Below, in pieces: positions 24,201 to 36,200 of a stretch of 64,000 bases of DNA. The position numbers and the translations under genes are program-made. Under the pieces are notes generated by a model. That model saw nothing but the letters and a program-made list of their open reading frames with translations. It did no database searches and was not told where the DNA came from. The DNA is from Carcinoscorpius rotundicauda (lineage: Eukaryota; Arthropoda; Merostomata; Xiphosura; Limulidae). Positions within the stretch are counted from its first letter, which is position 1; each line of letters opens with the position of its first letter. The stretch is taken from assembly GCA_011833715.1 (NCBI GenBank), contig CM022396.1, positions 91,139,097-91,203,096 on the forward strand, read 5' to 3'.

Positions 24201-27200
24201 TCATCAAACACCGTCATGAAAGAACCAATTTTTGAAGAAGACCTCTGGAACTGGATCGCAGTTAATCTTTTCCTTGGAATAAGCAAATCCAAAAATGCAT
24301 CGATAGACGAAATGTTTTCAACCGAATTCGGTTTACAATTTTTGCGAAAACTGATTACACAAGACAAATTCAAAAAATGTGCTCAAAAATCAGATTTGAC
24401 ATTCACTCTCAAAGAAATAGAGAAATCAAAGATGCCGCCATCTCTGGAGTCTGGAATTTTTTCACTGAAAATTGCAAAAACAGTTACAACCCAAGGGAAT
24501 ACCTGAAAGTGGATGAACAACTATGTAACTTCAAAGGTAGAGTTGGCTTCAGAACATACATTCCGACAAAGCCAGGCAAATACGGAATAAAGATTTGGTG
24601 CCTAACAGATGCAAAGACAAGTTACCTCCTCAACGCTCAAATTTATACTGGAAAGGTTGGAAATACGACATAAAAAAATCAAGGAGAAAGAATAGTCAGA
24701 GAACTGAGTCAGCCATTCCTTGGAAAAAGTAAGGACAATAACGACAGATAATTTCTTCACAACAATGACACTTGCCAAGTACCTACGAACAAAAAGAACA
24801 GGACTTGTTGGAACCATACGGAAATCAAGAATCTTCCTGCCTCCTGAAATAAATGCAAAATCTAGATAGTTATCACCAAAGTTTTTCTACCATGACGACA
24901 TCACTCTTCTCAGGCACTCAGACAAACCAGGAAAATATGTGCTGCCACTGAGTTCTCAGCATCAGTCTGGTGAAGTAGAAGAGAATGGAAAACCCGAAAT
25001 CGTCAATCTTTACAATGCAACGAAGGCACGTGTTGACACTCTCGATCAACTGGTGAGATATTATACAACAAAGAAGCGATCAAAGCGCTGGTCAGTCTGC
25101 ATATTCTATAACATTCTAGATCTTGCTGCGTACAATGCTTTCATTCTATACTCAACAAAACATCCAGAATTTCTTTGCCAACATAAATCAAAAGCCAGAA
25201 GAGAATTTATACGGCAATTGGTGCTTGAAATCAAAGACATTTACTGCAAAGATAATGACAAAACAACCTCATGTGAACCACCTGCAAAGAGGGCAAAAAG
25301 AGGACGATGCCATTTGTGAGGCAGATCAAAAGATGGACAGTCGAAAATTGTTTGCTCAAATTGTAAAAAAAATGTTTGTCAGAGCTATTCTAAAGTTGTT
25401 TGTAATGAATGTTGCTAAATCACTGTGTTTCTATTGGAAAATTATATGGGGCCTGATAGGCCCCAAAATCACTTTAGTAGAGGTAACTATTTTTTTCGTA
25501 GGAGTTTTAACCAATCGTTATCCAGAAACTTTGTTTTTTCCTAATTTTTGTACGTGTACATTTTCATTCTACTTCCTCACGTGTTTAGGTAGAACTCTGG
25601 AAAATGTTAACATCGTTGCAATAAATGGCACCACCGTGAGAGTGCGCTTCACACTACCGTCTCTCCTGGTGGGGCTGGTGGGTCATGCCGAGCTCCATTA
25701 CACTACCAATCCCACCATTCCTCGCCCAGCGTGGTTAGTACAGAAGTTTGCCCGACCACAGCGACTGTTTGACACTTCGAACATAGAGTATTACATGACT
25801 AAACTACGGCCAGGTACCACTTACTTCTTCCAGATTCGAGTTATCATGGAAGCACTGCGTGGAGGTCCGGAGAGCGAAGTGTACAAACTGACGTTGCCAG
25901 GTAAGCTGAGCTCAGTGGAACTAAAAATAACTAGTAAATAGAGTTATCTATCTATAATTGAAATATTTTAGATTTTTTTTCAAAATACTTAATTTTAGAA
26001 TCATCACAAATTAATACAATTTCATGAATTTACTTATTTTCGCTACTAAAATATAGTATCGCATTGCTTTTCGTTCTTTCATAAAAAGTGATTATTTTAT
26101 TGGGTTTGTTTTCAATTTCGCGCAAAGATACACAACGGTTATCTGCGCTAGTCGTCCCTAATTTAGCAGTGTAAGACTAGAGGAAAGGTAGCTAAGTGCG
26201 AGGGGGACTCGAACTAGGAACCCTCGGATTATGAGGCTAGTGCCTTATCCACCAGGCCATACCAGCTACAAGAGTAATTAGCCAAATTAACATACACACC
26301 AAATTCATCTTATGAGCAATATTAAACTGGATAGAATTGGGTCCAGTATCCCGCTGTTACAGCGGTAACTCTACGGATTTACAACGCTAAAATCAGGGGT
26401 TCGATTCTTCTCGGTGGACTCAGCAGATAGCCTGATGTAACTTCGCTATAAGAAAACATAAATGGAAATCGTTCATGTAATATTTACCATTAGTTACTCG
26501 CGTTGGAAACAAATAAACTTTGTTTGCAAATAGTGGTAGACATTTTAAACTATCAATTAAAGAAAGTCAAAGATCTTCAAGTCAAGATTTGTTGTATTTG
26601 ACCAATTTAAGCTTGATTCAAAAATTAGTATTTTGTTAGCACGGCATGTTCAGCCAGAAGTACAGGATACATTAGGGACACCTAGCGAAGATAGGCCTCG
26701 TGTAGCTTCGCGCGAAATTCAAAAGATTGTTTTGTTTGTGTTTTTGAATTTCGCACAAAGCTACTCGAGGGCTATCTGTGCTAGCCGTCCCTAATTTAGC
26801 AGTGTAAGACTAGAGGGAAGCAGCTAGTCATCACCACCCACCGCCAACTCTTGGGCTACTCTTTTACCCACAAATAGTGGGATAAACCGTCACATTATAA
26901 CGCCCCCACGGTTGAAAGGGCGAGCATGTTTGGCTCGACGGAGATGCAAACTCGCGACCCTCAGATTACGAGTTGCATGCCTCAACACGATTGGCCATGC
27001 CGGGCTCTCACCAACTAAGCAAAATTACAATTATCAAGGCACACAGCAAATCACTGTCAGTCTGTTGTATCGTGACATCTTGGGTATCTCGAGAAAAAAG
27101 CCTTTAAAACGATTGAAGTGACGTTTGCAAAATCGAAACCGGACAGTTGTGTAATCTGAAGTAAACGCTTACAAAAAGAGAAGTTTGTAAAACTCGTGGT

Positions 27201-30200
27201 TGACATTTTCCATGAGAAACTGGATATATTAAATCCAAAATAAAACATCGGATATTTATATATATACATTTTCGGCTTCTACGTCATCTGATGTTCAAAT
27301 GGAGCAATCAGTTCTCACGACCACTGAGAGGTTCCCGTAACAGCTCAGAGAATGTGGGGCATTTAATGCAAGCACAATGTATAACAAAGAAATCTTGTGT
27401 GTTTTCCTATAGCAAAGCCACATGGGGCTATCTGCTGAGCCCACCGAGGGGAATCGAACCCCTGATTTTAACAAATAAAGCAGTGACAGCAGTTTGTACA
27501 TAAAAACATTTAATAGCAAGTTCTGACAGCTGCCACATGAAAGTGTAACATTTAGCTCAGACGGCTAGAATAGAATAAATATTTCATGTGGTTATGATAA
27601 ATAATACACAGAAACTGTTGGTTGGTTATCTGGCTTTTTATTAGAGTTGTTGTTGTTTTGAATTAAGCACAAAACTACACAATGGGCTATCTGTGCTCTA
27701 CCCACCACGGGTATCGAAACCCGGATTTTAGCGAGTAAGTCCGCAGACATACCGCTGAGCCACTGGGGGGCCTTTTTATTAGAGAAAAACAGCAGAACTA
27801 ACCAAACAACCGGTATGAATGCAACAGTAAAAGAAACGAAAAAAACAACTAAATAAATAATCCTCCAAACTCGTACAGAGTGAAAGAAGCCAATGACTCG
27901 CAAAGAAACCCCAAACACGATCAATTTAGGTAGTGTCGCCAACGACAATACTCAACGTAAGCGATAAACCCCGAGACAAGTCGAAAATAATACCACAGTC
28001 GTAACGACAACACGAAAGATGCTTGTACATCGGAAAGTGTAACAGAATCTTATTTCAGCTATCTCACAGAAACTGAATGGTGTAGATATAACGTTCACTT
28101 CACAAAATAAACGATAGGTGGTTTTTCTCAGTTAGTACAAAAAGTGTGAAAGTGACAGGTAGTTATGACACTAAACAGGAAGTGTGAAATGTGATTCGTT
28201 GAGCCAATACTCGAGAAGTGTGACGGACGGCTGACAGATGCTGTGATTTATAACATAAATTAATCGGCTTGTAGTTTATTACACAGGAATTTCCACGACC
28301 TGCTCGTCTCTCTAACCAGAACCTACAGAGGGATCTATGTTCTGAATAATACTAATTCATTTTGTCCAAGAGATAATTAAAAAAAGATTTTTAAAGAAAA
28401 ATATAATAGACAACATTTATTCTTAGTTAATTCGAATTCCCTTGTTGTTGTTTGCCCTCCAGTGGCTCAGCGGTATGTCTGCGGACGTACACGCTAAAAT
28501 CCGGGTTTCGATACCCGTGGCGGGCAGAGCACAGATAGCTCATTGTGTAGCTTTGTGCTTAATTCCAAAAATAACCAAAATAATTTGTTGTTGTTTCTTA
28601 GAACAATAAGTTTTGTTTGGTTTAAGTTTTGCGCAAAGCTACACGAGGGTTATCTGCGCTACCCGTCCATAATTTAGCAGTGTAAGTCTAGACGGAAGGC
28701 AGCTAGCCATCACCACCCACCGCTGCTCTTTTACCAATGAATAGTGGGATTGACCGTCGCATTATAACGCCCCCACGGCTGGAATGGCGAGCACGTTTGG
28801 TGCGACGGGGATTCGAACTCGTTTTCTTCATATTACGAGTCGAGCGCCTTAATCACTTGGTCATGACGGTCCAGTGCAATAGGTTATCTGCGCTGCTGGA
28901 ATCATACGTCAGTGTTGAGTATTGTAAACTGATAATTTACAGCGGAAACACCTGCAGTATATTCAATTAGAAACGTTATATAAACATAAGATATTTTGTT
29001 ACAGTAAAGCTTGAATTATAGTAAAGTTAATTTTTTTTCCCTAGTCACGCAACAACATAAACAACTTATCAACAACGTTAGTTTCGAATTCATATAGTCA
29101 CATCAAATATTGCAAACACAAAATACCACAAAGGACCCGCTCTCGACATTCGAGCAGACATAACAGTAAGTTCTGGGGGGAAGCTTCATGGTTAGAGGTC
29201 TTTCTTTGATAGGATTGTTAATTGAACATGCCATCAGGCGCTAAACGATAGCAATTGAAACTGAATGCGCGTGCTAACAGAAAAAGTTAGATAAACATTG
29301 ACAAATATTGCAGTTTATGCCACGCCCAACACGTCCAAGCTATTATTTTGGCGATGGTGGTCAAACCTGATATATTAAGTGGAAGGTAGAGAGAAGGAGA
29401 TTTTTTATTAGTGTATAATATGCACTTCGGATGTTAAAAGCTGAAAGATAAAAGCGAATTATAAAACTTATTTTAAGTTTAACTAACATACATGTTAAAA
29501 AAGGACGTATTTGTGCAGTTTGTAGTGTTTCCGGTGGACAGTTCTATTAATAAAGACAGAAAATGTGAAAAAGCATTAGAGTTCTACTTCTGCACCGGAC
29601 AAGCGCATGCATCTTCTAAAATATTTTGTATCTACAGTCGTACAGAAAGTTTCATTCACCCGTAATAATGCTCGATATTTAACCTATTTTTTTCACTTCA
29701 ACAGAAATTTTCATTCCGCCATCTACAACTCCCCAAAGTATCACGACTACGCGTGAAGAGAAAATGAAGTTGACATTACTAAGTACCGAACAAAGTGTTG
29801 AAACTACTACACTGCCCTCTTTACTTGTCTTAGACACCAATATGAAAGTGGATTCTATAAAAACCAACAGTGTAAACGTCTCGTGGCGAATGTTTCAACC
29901 CAAAGAAATGAAGTTCATTGATGGACTTCTTTTGAAATACAAGTTAAAGGACGAGGCTAACAGTGAGTGGAAAAAAACTCCCATAATTCACCGGGAAGTA
30001 ACGTCATACAAGATTCGTGATTTGCAGCCTAGTACTTCATACATGATTGAAATGGAATTTAAGTTACTTCCAGATGTACCTACTCACGTCATGTCGAATA
30101 CGCCAATGGAAGTAAAGACCTTACCACAGGTCACAGGTAATGTTGTGGTGTAATAAAATCTCAAGCTCACATGATATTTTCAATAATTTCAACATTGATA

Positions 30201-33200
30201 TGTATTATAATAATTGGTTAATAGTGTTTCTAAATTACTTGCATAGCAGATAGTTTTATTTTTTCTTAATTAAATACTAGAGGGAAATACATGTACTTCG
30301 CGTACGAAATATTTCGTATTTGAATGTACAAGGTTTATAAAGTGGAAAGGTAAGTTTGTGTATTTAAAATGATCAAAACAATTAATGGACTTGTCTAGAC
30401 TGCTTACGAGAAATTAGGTTCGTGGCGCTGTGAACGAGTCTAATTTTTGTACAGGGCGTCTCAGTGATTGCGAGGTTAAGCCTATTTCGCAACACACGCT
30501 GCGCAACAAATACCTCAAGTACAAAACGTAGTTCAATTGAATGGTGTTATCAAAAATGACAAACCAATCAACATATCTGTTAAAAGATCTTATCCTGGGA
30601 TTCTCGTAAAACCTTGGTATCAAGGACAAGTATTAAAAGTGAATAGGGTGACGGTATTTTAAGTATTATAAACAAACAAAGAGGCTTACACTGTTATATA
30701 ATTTATCATGTTATTATTATGATTTCAAATAGTTAAAATTTTAACTTTCATTTAGATGTTAATTGAATATCGATATGAATCAACTTTATCATATTTCCTG
30801 ACAAGATTGATACACCCGGTTCTCTTTCTTAACCAAAACACATTTTAATATGCTATCAATAACACAATTTATAACACCTATTATTAAAAATAACAACTAG
30901 TATACGAAAGTTTTACAAACGCACAAACAATCTTGAGACTTCTATCTAATCTGGAACTTAGTTTATCGACAGTTCACGATAAGCGAATTAAATTCGAGTT
31001 GATATCAGTACGATCCACTTAACGGCTTTATTTTTCCCTGGTCTCAAGTGAGTTTTTCAGAGCCGACGTTATACAGTTTCTTCGTAGAAATATTAAGGTC
31101 TGAAGTTAAATGGGTTGTAATGTTCGAAACCTGTACATTTTCCTGTAGTGTTCAGTTTGATAACCGTTTATTTGCTACAACTTCCGAGGTATATAGTATG
31201 GTAACTGTAGAAAACCAACAGTATAAAACTGTCTCTAGGTTTATAAACGTTAAGAAGAGGTTCTAAAATTTTCAGTTGGCCCCACGATATGCTAGTACTT
31301 TCGAAAAACATATCGTTGATTCTTAGACTCGAAAATGTTTCTGTAAGTTTGAGGGACTAGGAGGAAATTTCGCACTGTACACTTAATTGCACGATTTACA
31401 TGCATTTATAAATACAGATTTCACTGAAACAAACATCGATATAAAAATGAATCAATTACAACATACACATGTCTGAGATGGGGCTATGAAGGATGACGAG
31501 TCTATTTCTTCAATACCTTTCCATTTGCAGTGCCTTCTCCGAGTCCCCCAGTGGCTCAGCGGTATGTCTGAGGACTTACACGCTAAAATCCGGGTTTCGA
31601 TACCCATGGTGGGCAGAGCACAGATAGCCCATTGTGTAGCTTTGTGCTTAATTCAAAAACAACAAAACAACAACAGCCTTCTCCGATCTGCACTCATCTC
31701 TTGCTTACGCACAGACGCAAAACGAAGACAGCCGAAACTCTCAGTTACAAATTTATTTTTATTTACCATGAAAAAATAAAATACACGTTTAAATTAACTT
31801 ATTAATTATTAAAACGTAAAAACTAGTTATTTGTTTTGAAATATGAAAGTGCCTATTTTATGTTCGCTGTTTGTTTGTTTGTTTTGGAAATTCGCACAAA
31901 GCTACTCGAGGGCTATCTGTGCTAGCCGTCCCTAATTTTGCAGTGTAAGACTAGAGGAAAGGCAGCTAGTCATCACCACCCACCGCCAACTCTTGGGCTA
32001 CTCTTTTACCAACGAATAGTGGGATTGACCGTCACATTATACACCCCCACGGCTGGGAGGGCGAGCATGTTTAGCGCGACGCGGGCGCGAACCCGCGACC
32101 CTCGGATTACGAGTGCACGCCTTAACGCGCTCGGCCATGCCAGGCCCTTTTATGTTCGCACAAAACTTGAATTATACATGACATATTTTTTAGTAGTGGA
32201 AACTGTTAATGTTTGTTTGTTTTTTCAATTTCGCACAAAGCTACTCGAGGGCTATCTGTGCTAGCCGTCCCTAATTTAGTAATGTAATACTAGAGGGAAG
32301 ACAGCTAGTCATCACCACTCACCGCCAACTCGTGGGATACTCTTTTACGAACGAGTAGTGGGAATGACCGTCACATTATAACGCCCCCACGGCAGAAAGT
32401 CCGAGCATGTTTGGCGCAACGGGGATGGGAACCCGCGACCCTCAGATGATGATGATGAACCGTACGCCTTAACACGCTTGGCCATGCCGGGCCGAAACTG
32501 TTAATATAACAGAGGAATATAATTTAAAACGAATCAATAACTTAGAAAAAAAATGAAGCACTATTTATAGATGTCAGAAAACGTATCACGTTTTAATTTG
32601 AGAGGAAACCAGTTACAATAGGAGTAAACATGGTACGCGCACTCAGGAACCATTCGGTATAGAGTTCGTAGGGCCTTTCGTCGACAGAATGTATCGTAAA
32701 AAAATACGTAATCTTTGATAATTTGTGAATTCCCTTATTTTACATAATTCTTCGGAAGACACGATGCACTGTGATGAAAGGGTTAATTAAACAAGCATGT
32801 GGAATGAAACGTGAGTGTTACACACTCTGAGTGCAGTTTATCCAATAAGAAATGTCAGTAAGCAAAAAACCCATTATACTCATCAGTTGCAGGCCGCATG
32901 CTAACGTGGATTTTCACTTATTTTTAATTCTCAAATCTGAAGGGCCATGACGTACAATTTATTGGTATTAATCATATGTTAACTCGCTTTATGTAATGTG
33001 TTAATACTTTAGAAATAATATAGGAAGTTTATTTTCACTGTAAAACTTTAACAAGAGATTGATGTAACTAGTTAATTGAGTGTAGTGGTTATATTTTCGT
33101 TTTACGCGACAGACAAAATGTATGTTCTATAAATACGCGATTTATTGCATATTCTTACTTCGAGCATTTATTTTGATAGAAGAGACGATGTTCCATACTG

Positions 33201-36200
33201 CTCTTCATTTGGACAATGTTGGACCTCATTCCACTAATCTGTCACTGTCAGGCCTTCCTACTCCGCACGAAAAGCATATTCATGTTGTGAAGCTGGTATA
33301 TAGAAATCAATCCGATTTCAGTGAACATTACGTGTTTAAGATACCCGAAGACCATTTAACACTCGACAAACTCAGACCAGCCAGCAGGTAACGACCAATT
33401 GATGTCGGTTCTTATCAGAATGAACTGTTACTTAAGTATACAAGTTTTTTATGGATATGGTAACAGTGAAACAATTCTAGAGAGTAAAGTTTTGTTGTTG
33501 TTTATTGTAGAAAGTAGGATAAGTAATTAGGATCACACTACACTTGATTAAACAAACACTAATTTAAGATTTGACTCGCATTACTGCTGCCATCTATCGC
33601 ACGTTATGTACAATTACCCATATTTTTGTTGAAATTTCCTTCAACAATTTCGTATCAGAGAAAACATTCAAAGAGAATAACGCTATCCTCTAAATATACA
33701 TTGTTTAGTGGGAAATTTAACAACAAAAAGTACACTAAACGCTTATTACGAATAGCACTGTTTAAGTGTAATGAAGTCGGTTATTTGACACAGCGGTGTG
33801 TGCTGAGTTAAAGTATTTTCTAATTATTTTTTCAGGTGGGAAACCGAGGTAATTATATATTAAAAGTAGTAATAAATAGTTAATTTACAATTGTAATTTT
33901 TGTGAGCATTCAAGTTTCTATGTCTTAGAGTATACCAGACTCGGTAAAATAAATTAATGAAACTTCATTCCTGACAAAACCATGTTTTTTTGAATCTGGC
34001 TTTTTAATACTAGTTCAGCATTGAGATGTATATACGAGCGTTGCGCGCATGCGTATTCCACGACTTAACCAGGCGTAACCGAGTAATTAAACTGCTAGGG
34101 TGAGAATCAGAAGGCATCATATTTGTGTTGAGGTTTCGTTCCTTCTTCTGGGTGCGTGATAAGAGTAAGAATTAATCTCGTTATTTGACTCAAGTACGGG
34201 AAAAGCCCTTTTGGCGGCACTTGTTGCTGACTGTTTACCTATCTCGGTCGAATGTACCCTACCAGTTTCATGATTTATGCAAAAATATAGTACCTTACTT
34301 TACTACTAGGCTAAATTTTCCATAAATTATCACGTGACTGGTTGTTTCCATGCTTCTAAATTTACAAGTCTTAGCCATAAGTAACAGAAGCGTGTTTGAT
34401 TTTCAGTGTGTCTGATACAGAATACAATCTAAACACTGTGTCTATTATTATGAATTTATTTACAACCTTAGATACAAGATCTGGGCTGAGGTGTTTTTGA
34501 TTAATGGCAAAACCATAACAACCAATACGCTTGACATCACAACGAAAGTGGATTATCCTTCACTCTCGTCATCAGATAACAGCAGTGAACAAATTATTGG
34601 TGAGTAATTCCAGAGAATGCGATATTTATAACTAGCATAAGTTCTAAAATATGAACTGATAACTTGCGGATTTATAAAATTGTCAGGTGGTCGTACGGTG
34701 GCCATAACGATTGTTTATTTTTTCTGTTGTCACAAGCACGCTACGTGTCGCGTTCTTCGCTTTGTTCAGATTATAAACTTGAAGAGGAAGCATTGAGGTA
34801 GATTTTACGACACTTAGGTTTCACATAATTTATTTATAACATCTCATTGTTGCATTATCAGATATTATGTATAAAGTTAAGAACTCACTACGTAAATACT
34901 TTAAACGTAGTATATCCCGAAATGTTCAGGAAGATTGCATTAAGAGGTAGTGCCCAAAGTAATGGCAGCAGAAGCGATTTCTTTGAGTGCTGGTTGTTTA
35001 AAACAGGTAATGTCCTTCCACGTTGTTGCACGTGATCAGTTAATTGAGGATCAATGGCCGCAGAAGTTTATTTCAGGCCGAATTTTAAAGGTCTCTGGTT
35101 AAAGTAGGAAGTGACCATAACCCAAGAAACGGCTCATCACAGTCTTTATGGCTGTTGTTGCAGTAAAGCCCCAGTTGAGTTTGTGTATCACTGCAATAAT
35201 GGAGGCCATTGTTTTCATTGTATTCTCCACGTGTTAATGTACTCTCTGGAATATACAATACTTTTGTGCGCCCTCGCCTTCACTGTATGCTGTGTTAATT
35301 TGTGTGTGAATACGTAATGCCATCTGTGAATATGGTTAACATGAATTTAGTGAAAAAATAACTGTTTAATAACAGTAATAATATGGCTGGAAAGGGTTGT
35401 TAACCCCCGCCCCTTGTTCCACACTATCAGACCATACAATTGGGTTGAGAATGCACAGTTCCATCTACTAGTAGGGCGCTGGGCGAAACTAATGTTCATT
35501 GATTGTTTGAAATGGAACGTTGGTGAAATTTAAAAGAGAACAATGGAAACGTTGCTGTAGATTAGGTGAGAAATATAAAGGACATTCCCCGAATTTTACC
35601 CTTCAGATATAGTTGTGTAGTTTTGTTGTTAATTAGAAGCTTGGTCACAGTACAGCTGTTTATTGTAGCCGATTTTTAACAAACTTAAAACTGTTCTTTA
35701 TATCTTTATTTCTCTGAAAATTTCAAAACAACCATTGTAAGAAATGAAATATAAGAGACATCAACTGGCATATTTTTTTAAACTACTTGATTTTATTAGT
35801 AACCTCTACAATTAATATCTTCTAGTGAACGACCCAGAAGCTTTGCAGGAGAACCAGAACAATACCAATACGCACAATAGAGCGTATTATGTGGCTCTGA
35901 TTATTGTTGCTATTGTAGCTGGAGTGACTGGACTCGGGTTTATAATCCTGCTTATTCTATTGATGAAAAAACAATCTAGCGCAAAAGCTCCAATTTCAAA
36001 AGCTCCTTCGAAAACAGATTACGATAATCCAACTTTCAAGGTAATTTATTGTTCAGAACTAATCATGTTATGTACCTAATACTCCTGTCAGTAATGTGTG
36101 GAGTGCGTGACAGTTTGTGTATTTTATAATGAGCACGTGTTTACATGCTGTAGCTAAGTCTTTGCCTACCTATAGCAACTAGGCCCGGCCTGGCCTAGCG

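Larger units (their letters stand above)
23274..25510 (+). mobile_element. piggyBac-like DNA transposon with TTAA target duplication
   Basis: The outer TTAA at 23274-23277 and 25507-25510 is the target site of the piggyBac superfamily. Just inside are inverted copies of CCTACGAAAA (23282-23291, and the reverse complement ttttcgtagg at 25493-25502). Subterminal palindromes of the form GGGGCCTAATAGGCCCC lie at 23294-23310, 23476-23492 and 25448-25464. The element is about 2.2 kb and carries one broken transposase gene in the orientation of sas. Confidence 0.85.
22572..25588 (+). other. intron 9
   Basis: Contains a complete piggyBac-like element at 23278-25506 with a nested MITE. 22572-23270 is AT-rich with no feature seen. 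The exon 10 acceptor lies only 80 bases after the right TTAA of the transposon. Confidence 0.75.
25901..29704 (+). other. intron 10
   Basis: Seven SINE copies or fragments from all three families lie here. 27780-28440 and 28975-29700 show no other features; the frame at 29679-29867 (-) is a shadow of exon 11. Confidence 0.7.
30137..33179 (+). other. intron 11
   Basis: Three SINEs lie between 31545 and 32495. 30140-31540 and 32500-33179 are AT-rich; the short frames there (30414-30629 -, 31048-31266 +) have no splice or homology support. Confidence 0.7.

Noticed and set aside
33834..33852. A 13-base micro-exon between tttcag and gtaatt in intron 12
   Set aside because: Exons 12 and 13 join perfectly in frame within one FN3 strand; a micro-exon would break the codon and the fold.
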